The position numbers were made by a program, and so were the translations under genes. The notes under the pieces are model-generated. The model was given only the letters and a program-made list of their open reading frames with translations, did no database searches and was not told where the DNA came from. Below, piece after piece: positions 56,441 through 64,000 of a stretch of DNA of 64,000 nucleotides (positions are counted from its first letter, which is position 1; each line of letters begins with the position of its first letter). The stretch covers positions 62,001-126,000 of the forward strand of contig CAYXRF010000003.1 of NCBI GenBank assembly GCA_964467585.1. The letters run 5' to 3'. Origin of the DNA: CALVLD01 sp964467585 (lineage in GTDB: Bacteria; Bacillota; Clostridia; Christensenellales; CAG-138).

Positions 56441-57451
56441 TTAATTTGCCCTGACTCGGGGATCAACCACTGCGTACATGATATCCGCCAGCATAAGGCT
56501 GATCTGAGTCAAGATAAGAATGAACACTGTGTAGAACATTGTGAACGGAATATCGCCGTTTACAATGGACTGGTAGGAAATGTAGCCGATACCCTCAATC
56601 TGATACAGCGTCTCGGTGATCATCGCGCCGCCGAACATACTGGGGATAAGATAGCTCATGTAGGATACAAGGGGGATAAGCGTGTTGCGGAAGGCGTGCT
56701 TGTTGATAACCTTCTTTTCGGGAAGACCCTTTGCCCTTGCAGTCCTTATATAATCAGCATTAAGCACCTCAAGCATAGTGGTACGCGTGTACCTCATGAG
56801 ACCGCCAACGCTGAGCATTGCAAGTGTTACTATTGGAAGCACCATGTGCTTGCCAATATCCAATATCTGCATCATCCATTGACCGTTTGCCTGATATTTT
56901 TGATAATCTCGACCGACAAGGCCGGCAATATCAAACCAATGCAGCTTACAGGCAAACACATATTTCAGTATGGTTGCTAAGAAGAATGATGGCAGTGATA
57001 TTCCTAATAGGGCAAATATGGTTACGGCATAGTCCGTAACGCTGTATTGCTTTCTTGCGGCCAATATACCCAATGGTATACTCACCACCATCTCAAAAAT
57101 AAATGTTAGAATATTGATAAATACCGAATACCATACAACGCTGTTAAACTCTTCAAGAACGGGTTTGTTCCACTGCCATGACGAACCCCATTCGCCCTGT
57201 ATGGCGCTTGTGAACCATTTAAGATATCCGCCGATAACGTCTTGGTCAAAGCCATATTGCTTGTTAAGATCGGCGACCAGCTCCTCATAGGACGGACCGC
57301 CGCCTGCCAAGGCATATGAGGCCGCTCGCTGACGCGCTATCTTTTCAACATATGACGTTGGCAGACAGCGCAGGACAGCGTATGTTATAAAGGCACCGAA
57401 GAATATTATCGCGATGCCCAATAACAGCCTCCTGATGATGAATTTTGTCAT
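56441..57451 (-). CDS. oppB: Oligopeptide ABC transporter permease
   Basis: A 336-residue inner-membrane subunit of normal size. It begins with the usual FIIRRLLLGIAIIFF helix and has the permease EAA-type loop RTARAKGLPEKKVINKHAFRN near residue 240. It pairs with OppC to form the channel. A stable hairpin separates it from oppA. Confidence 0.95.
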   Translation of the reverse strand: MTKFIIRRLLLGIAIIFFGAFITYAVLRCLPTSYVEKIARQRAASYALAGGGPSYEELVADLNKQYGFDQDVIGGYLKWFTSAIQGEWGSSWQWNKPVLEEFNSVVWYSVFINILTFIFEMVVSIPLGILAARKQYSVTDYAVTIFALLGISLPSFFLATILKYVFACKLHWFDIAGLVGRDYQKYQANGQWMMQILDIGKHMVLPIVTLAMLSVGGLMRYTRTTMLEVLNADYIRTARAKGLPEKKVINKHAFRNTLIPLVSYMSYLIPSMFGGAMITETLYQIEGIGYISYQSIVNGDIPFTMFYTVFILILTQISLMLADIMYAVVDPRVRAN

Positions 57452-57554
57452 GTTTATACCCTCTTAATACACCCTTGTGGGCTTATTTTTGCAGGTACCC
57501 CCGCTTGGATTACGACCATTTCCCCAATAAGCTTGAAACAATTTAGATTTGATA

Positions 57555-57586
57555 ATGTTTGAGCCCACCGAAGTGGGCTCAAACAT
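57555..57586 (-). promoter_or_regulatory. 14-bp UUCG hairpin between oppA and oppB
   Basis: A perfect 14-bp stem (57555-57568 with 57573-57586) that in the minus-strand RNA has a UUCG tetraloop, a very stable fold. No T-tract follows, so it is better read as a 3' stabiliser that keeps oppA mRNA more abundant than the permease mRNA than as a full terminator. Confidence 0.75.
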
Positions 57587-57620
57587 ATTGTCTTAGGCAA
57601 TATTTGCCTGTGGGTTAAAG

Positions 57621-60275
57621 TTAGCTCTGCTTGTACATCTGGATGAGCTCAATGTCATTCATCCAGCCCCACATTGTGGTGATCTCAGGAGTGAGAGAAT
57701 CAATGATAACACGCTGCGGGCTTACGATGGTGCAGTTCTTTCTCTGGTAGGAGGGTACTTCAACCGCCCAATCAAGGATGATGTCGAGGCACTGCTTGTA
57801 GAGGGCCTTACGAACTTCCTGATTGTCGCTCTGACGTGCCTGGATTACAAGCTCGTCGAGCTCAGCGCTCTGAATGTGATAGTGGTTGGAATCGGAGCCG
57901 CCGAGGCCCGCGATGTTGCCGCTATAATAGACCTGATACATGTCGGGATCGGTTGCGCCGCCCCATGCAGCAGTCCACATTTCCTGTGTGCCGGCGTCAA
58001 GAGCATCCCAGAGGACGTTGGAGTCGGTAAGGTCGTTTACGGTAAGTGTCATACCGATCGTTGCAAGAGCAGCGGAAGCGTTTGTGAGAACGTGATAGTT
58101 CGGGTGATCGCCTGTGCCATCGCCGGGAATCATTGCCTCGTACTCAACCTTTGCACTGCCGGGCAGCTGAGTGGCATCGATCATGCCATCTTCACCAAAT
58201 ACATAACCTGCGGCGGCGAAGAAGCCCTTCGCAGCCTCAAGAGCGGCCGCGTACTTCTCGTCAGCGGTCATGCCGTCTGTGTAGATGGGGTTACCGTCAA
58301 CATCCCTGGAGAACGCAATCTCAAAGCCCTCATCAGCAGCCTGCGGGGAAGCCCAGCTGACTGTGGAGATCGGGTACTGGATAACGGAAGCAGCGTTTGC
58401 ATAGTAAGAGTCGATAGCGGCGTCACGATAGACAGCGAGAACCGTTGCAAAGCCCTTGCGCAGATTCTTGGAAGCCTCGGAACCCGGCTCGTCAACGAGC
58501 ATGGTGTCAGCGTTCATGCCGACATAACCATAACCGTTGTTATCGACCTGGATTGTGTAGATAACATCGCCCTGCAGCTCACCGTTGGAGTTGTAAGAAG
58601 CGATTTCAGCGAACTTAGCAACTGAACCGGTAACGTCGGAAGCGGCGTCAATTGTGCCTGCCTGCATAGCGGCGGGAACGTCGGTGGAGGACATCTCTTT
58701 GAACTGGATGTACTGGGTGATGGGCTCTCCACGATAGTAATACTCATTCGCCTCGAAGGATACAACACGGTTGTCATAGGAAACGAACTTGTAAGCGCCT
58801 GCGCCAACGGGAACAGAGGTCTTGCTGTAAGCAATGCTCAGATCGCCGCGGGGGAAGCCGAACTGGTTGTCTTCGTAGTTGAACATAGCTTCGTCGCCAT
58901 AATAATGGAGAGGAGCAATGGTAACGCCGAGGATGTGATAGATAGCGGTTGCGGTATAACCGTCAACAGTTACCTCAACACAATAGTTGTTGATCTTCTT
59001 GATACCGGTGATGTTGGGAACGGTAACATCGCCCATTGCCACCTGACCATAAACGCTGATGTACTTTTCAACAGCGGTAGCAGTCATAGCAATACCGGAG
59101 TAGTCGCAGGTCTCAACAGCATAGTAAGCGTCGGGATCGTTGTTGTACTTAACCTTAACTTCTGCAAGGAAATCCTCGTAGGTCGGGTTAAATTCGGGAT
59201 ACTGGGTGTCAACATCGTTGAACATGAAGACGGTTGTCGTCTCAGGCTCTTCGCCCTCAGCGGGTTCGGGTGCGCCCTCAACAGGAACGTCAACGAAATC
59301 GCCGAAGCCCCATGCCCAGCAAGCGAACATGATAGCATAGGAATCGTTTGCCTTTACATCGGCAGAAGACATTGTACCATCAGCATTGAAGGGCATATAA
59401 GCGCCATAGCTGCCCCAATACTTATCGATGCAATAGCTTGAAAGGTTCTTGAGCTCAAGAATCCAAGCTTCATCCGCAAAGCCCCAGAACGCGTCGCACT
59501 CTTCCTGAGTGAAACCGTCTGCATCGGTTACGGTGTAGTTAGCGCCGGCAGCAAGGATAGCCTCAGCGATCGCCTTGTACTCGTCATAAACCTCTTTGGA
59601 GGTCTGTGTACGATACTCGTTCATGCCCTGGATAGCATAAGAATTCAGAGTTGTGGAGCCCTGATAGTTTGTATCGAGGAGCAGATAATATGTGAAGATA
59701 ACGTCGTCGATCGTGATGTCATTGCCATCGCTGAACTTCATGTCAGGGCGAATGATGGCAGTGTACTTCGTGGTGTCTGTCGCCTCGTCATAGTCAACGG
59801 AGCAATCAGCGGGACCATAATAGAAGTACTCCTCGCCGTTGTAGGTGCGATACTCGCCCTCAATACCATTGAGAACCAGAGCGCCTGAACGGTCAGTGCC
59901 GGTAAGACCAATCTGTGTCATGCCCGCAACGTCTACATCGTAGGATGTGTCGGCGAAGAAGGGGCTGAACTTGCCGGAGAAGGTGTTGTATGCAACAACG
60001 AGCGGCTGCTCGGGGTCGCAGTTGTCACCGGCGGTAGGGGTCTCAGGGGAATAGGGAACCTTGTCAGGATAAATTTCCTCGAAGGTGCGATAGTCGATTG
60101 CATCGGGATCCGGTGTTACGTCAACGGGATCTGTAACAACAGGTTCGTCGGTTGCATCGGGAGCCTTTGTCGGATCAGTGGTGGGCTCGGTGGGGCCTTT
60201 GCAGCCTGCAAGGATACCGAGGCACATTACCGTGCAAAGCGCGAGTGCCAAGAGAGCAATAAGTCTCTTTTTCAT
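57621..60275 (-). CDS. oppA: Oligopeptide-binding lipoprotein, enlarged
   Basis: An 884-residue family 5 solute-binding protein; typical members are about 540. A lipoprotein signal ends in LAGC, and an Asp/Thr/Pro-rich linker (about 25-60) follows. The binding domains show MKFSDGNDITIDDVIFTYY, the usual early family 5 motif, and the C-terminal LVIQARQSDNQEVRKALYKQCL. Extra length is spread through the N-terminal lobe, including an Ala/Tyr-rich stretch and a PEPAEGEEPE insertion. It captures peptides outside the membrane. AGGAGG precedes the ATG; first gene of the opp operon. Confidence 0.93.
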   Translation of the reverse strand: MKKRLIALLALALCTVMCLGILAGCKGPTEPTTDPTKAPDATDEPVVTDPVDVTPDPDAIDYRTFEEIYPDKVPYSPETPTAGDNCDPEQPLVVAYNTFSGKFSPFFADTSYDVDVAGMTQIGLTGTDRSGALVLNGIEGEYRTYNGEEYFYYGPADCSVDYDEATDTTKYTAIIRPDMKFSDGNDITIDDVIFTYYLLLDTNYQGSTTLNSYAIQGMNEYRTQTSKEVYDEYKAIAEAILAAGANYTVTDADGFTQEECDAFWGFADEAWILELKNLSSYCIDKYWGSYGAYMPFNADGTMSSADVKANDSYAIMFACWAWGFGDFVDVPVEGAPEPAEGEEPETTTVFMFNDVDTQYPEFNPTYEDFLAEVKVKYNNDPDAYYAVETCDYSGIAMTATAVEKYISVYGQVAMGDVTVPNITGIKKINNYCVEVTVDGYTATAIYHILGVTIAPLHYYGDEAMFNYEDNQFGFPRGDLSIAYSKTSVPVGAGAYKFVSYDNRVVSFEANEYYYRGEPITQYIQFKEMSSTDVPAAMQAGTIDAASDVTGSVAKFAEIASYNSNGELQGDVIYTIQVDNNGYGYVGMNADTMLVDEPGSEASKNLRKGFATVLAVYRDAAIDSYYANAASVIQYPISTVSWASPQAADEGFEIAFSRDVDGNPIYTDGMTADEKYAAALEAAKGFFAAAGYVFGEDGMIDATQLPGSAKVEYEAMIPGDGTGDHPNYHVLTNASAALATIGMTLTVNDLTDSNVLWDALDAGTQEMWTAAWGGATDPDMYQVYYSGNIAGLGGSDSNHYHIQSAELDELVIQARQSDNQEVRKALYKQCLDIILDWAVEVPSYQRKNCTIVSPQRVIIDSLTPEITTMWGWMNDIELIQMYKQS

Positions 60276-60334
60276 GTTTTACCTCCTAAATATTTGACAG
60301 CACAGCTTACGCAAGCTATCATACTTGTGTTGAT

Positions 60335-60363
60335 ACTATAACAAAGTGCGGACGCATTGTCAA
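60335..60363 (-). promoter_or_regulatory. Strong promoter of the opp operon
   Basis: On the minus strand consensus TTGACA (60358-60363), a 17-bp spacer and TATAGT (60335-60340) with a TG extension, about 60 bp before the oppA start. Confidence 0.8.
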
Positions 60364-60432
60364 TACATTAACTAAAATATTTTAAGTAATTGTGACAATG
60401 GCACACATTTGCCGCAATAATGCGGCGAATCT

Positions 60433-61032
60433 TCACCGCACAGCCTTCGGCGCGTCGGACTTGGTGCATTCGTACCTGTCGAACACGCGGATGAAAAACC
60501 AGCATATCAGTGCGATAACGGCCTCTATTACAAGGATTATCACAGCGTTGACAGTCGTTTGACTTTCATTCCCAAGCACCACAGACGCCAGCTGCCCGAA
60601 AAACGAGGCGCCGGCGACAGCAACTCCGACAATCAGCCAAACACGCAGCTTTGGTACGAGATCCTCGTACTGAAAACGTTCCATATCTCGCGGGGACACC
60701 ATAAGCATTATCACTTTGCTTGCGACGAGGAATGACGGCAGCAGTTGACATATATAAGGAAGAATCACATATATCTGCGCCTGCGTATCGCCATTAACGC
60801 CACCCATCGACGCCGACGGAAAAACGCAAATGCCAACGAAGATCAACGCCAGCCACGCGACTGTCAGCGCGGAGAAAATGATCATAAGCCCTTTGAACGC
60901 GTTGTCCGTCATGTTGAAGCGATAGTGCTTTCCGCAGTATACCGCCTTTTGTCGAGTGCCCTTACCATTCTTTTTGGGAATCTCGACAAGCTTGTAGTCG
61001 TTAACGTATTTTCTTGGCCGTCCAATGCTCAT
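60433..61032 (-). CDS. Four-helix membrane protein
   Basis: A 199-residue hypothetical protein. A basic N-terminal stretch (SIGRPRKYVNDYK) precedes four hydrophobic helices spread from about 48 to 185, with a short charged tail. ATG 61032 follows AAAGGG at 6-nt spacing; the longer open frame to 61191 lacks a site and reads through a separate small open frame. The family was not recognised. It lies upstream of the opp promoter in the same orientation. Confidence 0.72.
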   Translation of the reverse strand: MSIGRPRKYVNDYKLVEIPKKNGKGTRQKAVYCGKHYRFNMTDNAFKGLMIIFSALTVAWLALIFVGICVFPSASMGGVNGDTQAQIYVILPYICQLLPSFLVASKVIMLMVSPRDMERFQYEDLVPKLRVWLIVGVAVAGASFFGQLASVVLGNESQTTVNAVIILVIEAVIALICWFFIRVFDRYECTKSDAPKAVR

Positions 61033-61072
61033 AAGCTGCCCTTTCAAGTGGAATCGGCACGCCTTGCTTCGA

Positions 61073-61147
61073 TTAAATATTTGCGTGCCTCCAACCCGCC
61101 TTGCGGCGGAGAAACCAGTTGATTGCCCGCGAACAAACGCGAAGCAC
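61073..61147 (-). CDS. Possible 24-residue leader peptide
   Basis: A GTG-started frame of 24 codons, with a strong AAGGAGG (61155-61161) at 7-nt spacing, better than the site of the gene it precedes by about 40 nt. The peptide is basic with several Arg and Trp residues. It is in a different frame from the downstream gene. The 335-bp space 61033-61367 otherwise holds only a weak -10 (TACAAT) and an imperfect hairpin near 61255-61300. Coding status is uncertain. Confidence 0.4.
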   Translation of the reverse strand: MLRVCSRAINWFLRRKAGWRHANI

Positions 61148-61367
61148 CGCAACACCTCCTTAAAGTCAAAGTGTTTATTGTAAAGTAACAAAAGCCTGAA
61201 AAGGGTACACTGAACCCTTGGTATATATAAAACGAATTGGACGGCGAAAAGGTTACATTATGTTAAGAAATATTTGTCGTAACCTGCCCGCGCCCAATGC
61301 GTTTTTGTCACCTTTTAACGATTTTTCGTGTGTTGCGCCTTGACGTTGACAGCTAACCCGCAAAGGC

Positions 61368-61901
61368 TTAATCCGACCCGTGCGCAAGACGATCTAACAC
61401 AACGGAATAGGTGTCGTCCGCCGTCATCGCCCATCTGCGCATTATATCATACGCTGCCGAGTAATCAGGCATTCGAATACGCATCTCAAAAATAGGCTCT
61501 CCGCGCTCTAAAATTGCAAGCACCGCCATGCATCCGCCACCCGGAAGCGGCTGCGCGTCCGCAACGATATAATTGCTGCGCCTGTACTCATCGCGCTTTT
61601 CATCCGCAAATGCAGTTATCGCATCGCGCAGTGACTTTGGCAGCTCTTTATCAAACATATCGCACGCCTTGACGCCCTTTGCCGTTAAAAATAGCATCTG
61701 CATATTTCGCACCGGAACCGAGGCGATGAACCCCTCCTCCTCCAGCGCGGCATATTGCGCGCCCATTTCAAAGAAGCCGGGGCCGTTTGTGTAGCATAGC
61801 GCCGTATACAGCTGCTCTTGAGTTACGGATGTGCGAAACGCACGAATCACATACATTATAATGAGCTTTGTGCGGTCGTCTCCGCCTGAAAAGAACGCCA
61901 T
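61368..61901 (-). CDS. DUF4364 family protein
   Basis: A 177-residue protein resembling the DUF4364 family, common in Clostridia and containing a winged-helix-like N-terminal half. Seen here: TKLIIMYVIRAF, TQEQLYTAL, YAALEEEGFI and LFLTAKGVKACDMF, consistent with a DNA-binding fold, then a beta-rich C-terminal half. AAGGAGG is upstream of ATG 61901, so the longer frame to 61925 is rejected. The function is unknown, perhaps regulatory. Confidence 0.75.
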   Translation of the reverse strand: MAFFSGGDDRTKLIIMYVIRAFRTSVTQEQLYTALCYTNGPGFFEMGAQYAALEEEGFIASVPVRNMQMLFLTAKGVKACDMFDKELPKSLRDAITAFADEKRDEYRRSNYIVADAQPLPGGGCMAVLAILERGEPIFEMRIRMPDYSAAYDIMRRWAMTADDTYSVVLDRLAHGSD

Positions 61902-61995
61902 AGCTGCCCCCCTCCTTTGCGTCATAATTTGGCGGACAGGTTTGCCGCCCGTGTTTTTTGCCCGAGGGCTATAACCCCCCCTGCCGCTTGTGCCG

Positions 61996-62715
61996 TCAAT
62001 CGTCCTTGCAAATTATGCCGTCCCGATATACGGGAACCGTGTCTGTCGTGTCGGGCGTGAGGCAAAAGCGCACATCCTCCTCAAAGCCAAGGCGCACAAG
62101 ACGCGAATAATGGAATGTTTTTGAGAGATCGAACGTGCCGCCGCTCCAGTCGCAAAACAGCTTTTCGCACAGCATTGAAATATCGGTAAGCTCGATAAGA
62201 TCCGCAAACTGACGGATAGCCGCGATTATCGCGCCCGCCGTGGTGAGATCATCTGCGGATGGTTGACCATCCGTGCCTGCGCACACTATCAATATATCGT
62301 TCATCTGCGCTGCCGCCAGCTTTGCCACAGCGGTGCGATTGATCATTGCCCCCAAAAACACGGTATCCGCGCTGCGCACGCTGTGTATGGCGCCCGTGCC
62401 GTTGGTTGTGCTGATTATCACGGTTTTGTTCCTTACGGCACGCCCGAGATATTCCGACGGCGAATTTCCAAGGTCGAAGCCGCTAATCTTCACGCCGCCG
62501 CGCTCACCGCCAAGCACGCACTCACGCGCACCCAGCCTGCCCGCCAGCGCAACAGCATCGCCCGCGTCCAACGCCGGCACCACCTTAACCGCACCACCGT
62601 TCAGCGCGGAAATAATCGCGGAGGTCGCCCTAAGCACGTCGATTACTATCACCGTCGTGTTGTAAAGCTGATTGTCGGTCTGTCTGCCATAGCAGGGAAT
62701 AACATCGATTTTCAT
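61996..62715 (-). CDS. comB: 2-phosphosulfolactate phosphatase-like protein
   Basis: A 239-residue ComB-family hydrolase. The motifs VIVIDVLRATSAI, GERGGVKISGFDLGNSP and STTNGTGA match the family, which removes phosphate from 2-phosphosulfolactate in the coenzyme M route. Since many Clostridia carry ComB without other coenzyme M genes, and none are here, the natural substrate may differ. ATG 62715 fits the conserved start MKIDVI; the site before it is weak. Confidence 0.85.
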   Translation of the reverse strand: MKIDVIPCYGRQTDNQLYNTTVIVIDVLRATSAIISALNGGAVKVVPALDAGDAVALAGRLGARECVLGGERGGVKISGFDLGNSPSEYLGRAVRNKTVIISTTNGTGAIHSVRSADTVFLGAMINRTAVAKLAAAQMNDILIVCAGTDGQPSADDLTTAGAIIAAIRQFADLIELTDISMLCEKLFCDWSGGTFDLSKTFHYSRLVRLGFEEDVRFCLTPDTTDTVPVYRDGIICKDD

Positions 62716-62744
62716 AATACCGCCCCGGTAAATAGAATGGATAG

Positions 62745-62773
62745 ATTTTACCACATAACCATACAAATTGCAA
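62745..62773 (-). promoter_or_regulatory. Promoter of the comB gene
   Basis: On the minus strand TTGCAA (62768-62773), a 17-bp spacer and TAAAAT (62745-62750), about 30 bp before the start codon. Confidence 0.65.
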
Positions 62774-62873
62774 CACACGCTATATTACGTCTAATTATTC
62801 AATATGCTTTGCAATTGGCTTTATGCCTGTGCGCCGACCGCGCCGCTGCAATGGCTTTTTATCAATAGGCATT

Positions 62874-62909
62874 GGCAAAAAACAAACGGGCGCCGAAAAT
62901 CGACGCCCG
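62874..62909 (-). terminator. Intrinsic terminator of the TM2 gene
   Basis: A GC-rich stem of about 10 bp including a wobble (arms within 62887-62909) with a short T loop, then TTTGTTTTTT on the minus strand, 27 bp after the stop. Confidence 0.85.
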
Positions 62910-62935
62910 AAAAGCTGACAGTTGTTTGAAGCGAA

Positions 62936-63376
62936 TTACTCGCCCTTGATTTCAAGCCCGTTGCTGTCTTTGAAGGTTTTGCAGCAAATCATTATGAGAT
63001 CCACAAGCGTGCCTACGCCGAAGCAACCTACCGTGAGCAGCCAGAGAATGCCGGTGCCAATTTTGCCGACATAGAATCTGTGTATGCCGAGCCATCCGAG
63101 GAATATGCAGAGTATGAGGGTTGTCGTCCAGCTTTTGGGCGACGTCTGCTGCACGGGCGCATACTGCTGATCATACGGCTGCTGATACTGCTGCTGACCG
63201 TATGGCTGCTGATACTGCTGCTGACCGTATGGCTGTTGATACTGCTGCTGACCGTTGGGCTGCTGATACTGCTGACCATAGGGCTGCTGCTGATACTGCT
63301 GCTGACCATAGGGCTGCTGATACTGATTGTTGGGCTGCTGATATTGCTGTCCGTCAGGCTGTTGATTATTTTCCAT
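62936..63376 (-). CDS. TM2-domain protein with Gln/Tyr-rich repeats
   Basis: A 146-residue membrane protein. Residues 1-75 are built of QQYQQPYGQ-type repeats and are disordered; the TM2 domain (about 83-132) has two helices with the turn motif LGIHRFYVGKIGTGI and a C-terminal ICCKTFKDSNG. GGAGG precedes the ATG. TM2 proteins are small two-helix membrane proteins without an agreed role; the repeat region may bind partners or phase-separate. Confidence 0.85.
   Translation of the reverse strand: MENNQQPDGQQYQQPNNQYQQPYGQQQYQQQPYGQQYQQPNGQQQYQQPYGQQQYQQPYGQQQYQQPYDQQYAPVQQTSPKSWTTTLILCIFLGWLGIHRFYVGKIGTGILWLLTVGCFGVGTLVDLIMICCKTFKDSNGLEIKGE
63145..63345 (-). repeat. 30-bp class tandem repeat coding the Gln-rich tail
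   Basis: Several near-identical units of about 27-30 bp (TATGGCTGCTGATACTGCTG type on the plus strand) encode QQYQQPYG. Unit number and small indels differ between copies, as expected from slippage. Confidence 0.8.
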
Positions 63377-63603
63377 AATATATAACCTCCAACAAAATAT
63401 TTGCGCCGCCCGACGGGATTGCCGCAGGCGGATCAGTCAAGCACAGATTAGCACATTTTTCAGTGTGTGTCAATTATTTTTTTGCATAGTCCGTGCCAAT
63501 TTGCCGATGTAAACCACAGGCAATCAACATTGGGAAGGCGCGGAGGGATTTTTTGCACAGGAGGCGGCTCCCCCCTTTGGTTTGAGTCCGTTCAGCTCTT
63601 TTG

Positions 63604-64000
63604 TCACCTGATTGAAAAGCTGTAATTGAGCAGCAGCGCACTGTAAAGAAAAAGCACGTCGGCGTCGGTTGACTCAATATAATAGCCGAGAGCAATCGGG
63701 TTGATATAGCGCAAATCAACCACGGTTATCTTTGAATAGCATTCGCTGAGAAGCGGAATTACACTGCTGCCGTACGAGTCTCTGAACACAACCAGCTCCC
63801 CTCCGTTGGGGTTGGCGGGATTTTCAATCGTCATAAACGCTGCGGAGCCTGAAAGAAAAAACTCATACGGGTCTTTGCCCTCAAGCTTTTCAAAATCGTA
63901 AAGTCCGCCCGAGACTTCCGTTTCAAGATTCCATGTTGTACAGCTTTTAAGAACGTCGTTCGTGAGATAGTACATCGGCTCCGAGGGCATAGGCAGGGCA
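63604..64000 (-). CDS. DHHW-like protein, C-terminal part (partial)
   Basis: The frame runs into the right edge, so only the last 132 or so residues are seen. GGELVVFRDSYGSSVIPLLSE followed by KITVVDLRYIN matches the C-terminal catalytic half of DHHW/AlgX-like SGNH-type proteins, where the Ser is in the DSY motif; these act outside the membrane on cell-surface sugars or acyl groups. The N-terminal signal or anchor would lie beyond the window. The space 63377-63603 before it holds no gene. Confidence 0.7.
   Translation of the reverse strand, partial: ALPMPSEPMYYLTNDVLKSCTTWNLETEVSGGLYDFEKLEGKDPYEFFLSGSAAFMTIENPANPNGGELVVFRDSYGSSVIPLLSECYSKITVVDLRYINPIALGYYIESTDADVLFLYSALLLNYSFSIR

Noticed and set aside
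60433..61191. 252-residue version of the membrane protein from 61191
   Set aside because: The added N-terminus has no start signal and reads as non-coding; the start at 61032 has a site and precedes the natural basic N-terminus.
63145..63345. CRISPR-like or satellite repeat
   Set aside because: The repeat is coding (QQYQQPYG) in the TM2 gene and lacks unique spacers.

Overview
The window looks like the chromosome of an anaerobic, low-to-mid GC Firmicute of the class Clostridia. The signs are AGGAGG-type ribosome binding sites, SigA-type promoters, lipoproteins and a sortase-like anchor with no outer-membrane genes, cohesin/dockerin modules, Listeria-Bacteroides repeats, DUF4364 and DUF436 (TIGR01440) proteins, and several ferredoxin-type enzymes. 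The species cannot be read from the sequence. No phage, insertion sequence, CRISPR array or rRNA operon was seen; one tRNA gene (Gly-GCC) is present.

Layout. 1-5.3 kb: the 3' end of polA, then a leftward run of an aminotransferase, tyrS, a YigZ-family gene and ilvE. 5.4-10.1 kb: a secreted lipase followed by aroA, aroC and a fused chorismate mutase-shikimate kinase, the last three coupled by ATGA overlaps. 10.1-13.5 kb (leftward): a membrane-anchored XRE regulator, a chloramphenicol acetyltransferase-like protein and an HExxH protein. 13.6-21.6 kb (rightward): an extracytoplasmic thiol-redox operon, the most unusual part of the window. 21.7-30 kb: housekeeping and sugar genes (DUF436, 2-hydroxyacid dehydrogenase, YchF GTPase, GH13 amylase, AraC regulator, a membrane acyltransferase-like fusion). 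30-30.6 kb: dispersed hairpin repeats and tRNA-Gly. 30.6-32.2 kb: an ECF sigma factor and its likely anti-sigma factor. 32.4-40 kb: guanine deaminase and hydantoinase, a GNAT enzyme, a divergent tryptophanase/tyrosine phenol-lyase homologue, and two ferredoxin-fused aldo/keto reductases. 40-49 kb: rpoB-rpoC, detached from their usual ribosomal-protein neighbours. 49-64 kb: a nucleotidyltransferase, two small membrane proteins, a complete oligopeptide ABC transporter with a greatly enlarged permease, and small genes including comB, a TM2 protein and the 3' end of a DHHW-like gene.

The candidate new system is the 13.6-21.6 kb operon. It encodes a membrane-anchored cohesin-like protein, four TlpA-like thioredoxin proteins (one with a transmembrane segment at each end, two ending in type I dockerins, one lipoprotein), a 50-residue CD1871A-type CXXC membrane peptide, a multi-cluster 4Fe-4S membrane protein and a cysteine-rich surface protein with a sortase-like tail. 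Read together, this suggests an electron path from the membrane iron-sulfur protein to the CXXC peptide and then to thioredoxins held at the cell surface by cohesin-dockerin pairing, which is how cellulosomes assemble. One dockerin-bearing thioredoxin has lost the first active-site cysteine. Domain assignments come from visible motifs; the pathway is inference.

Other points of interest: a roughly 650-residue extracytoplasmic insertion in the OppC permease, a 14-bp UUCG-loop hairpin between oppA and oppB, a long acidic tail on RpoB, a tryptophanase-like enzyme lacking the arginine expected to contact PLP, and a likely leaderless mRNA.
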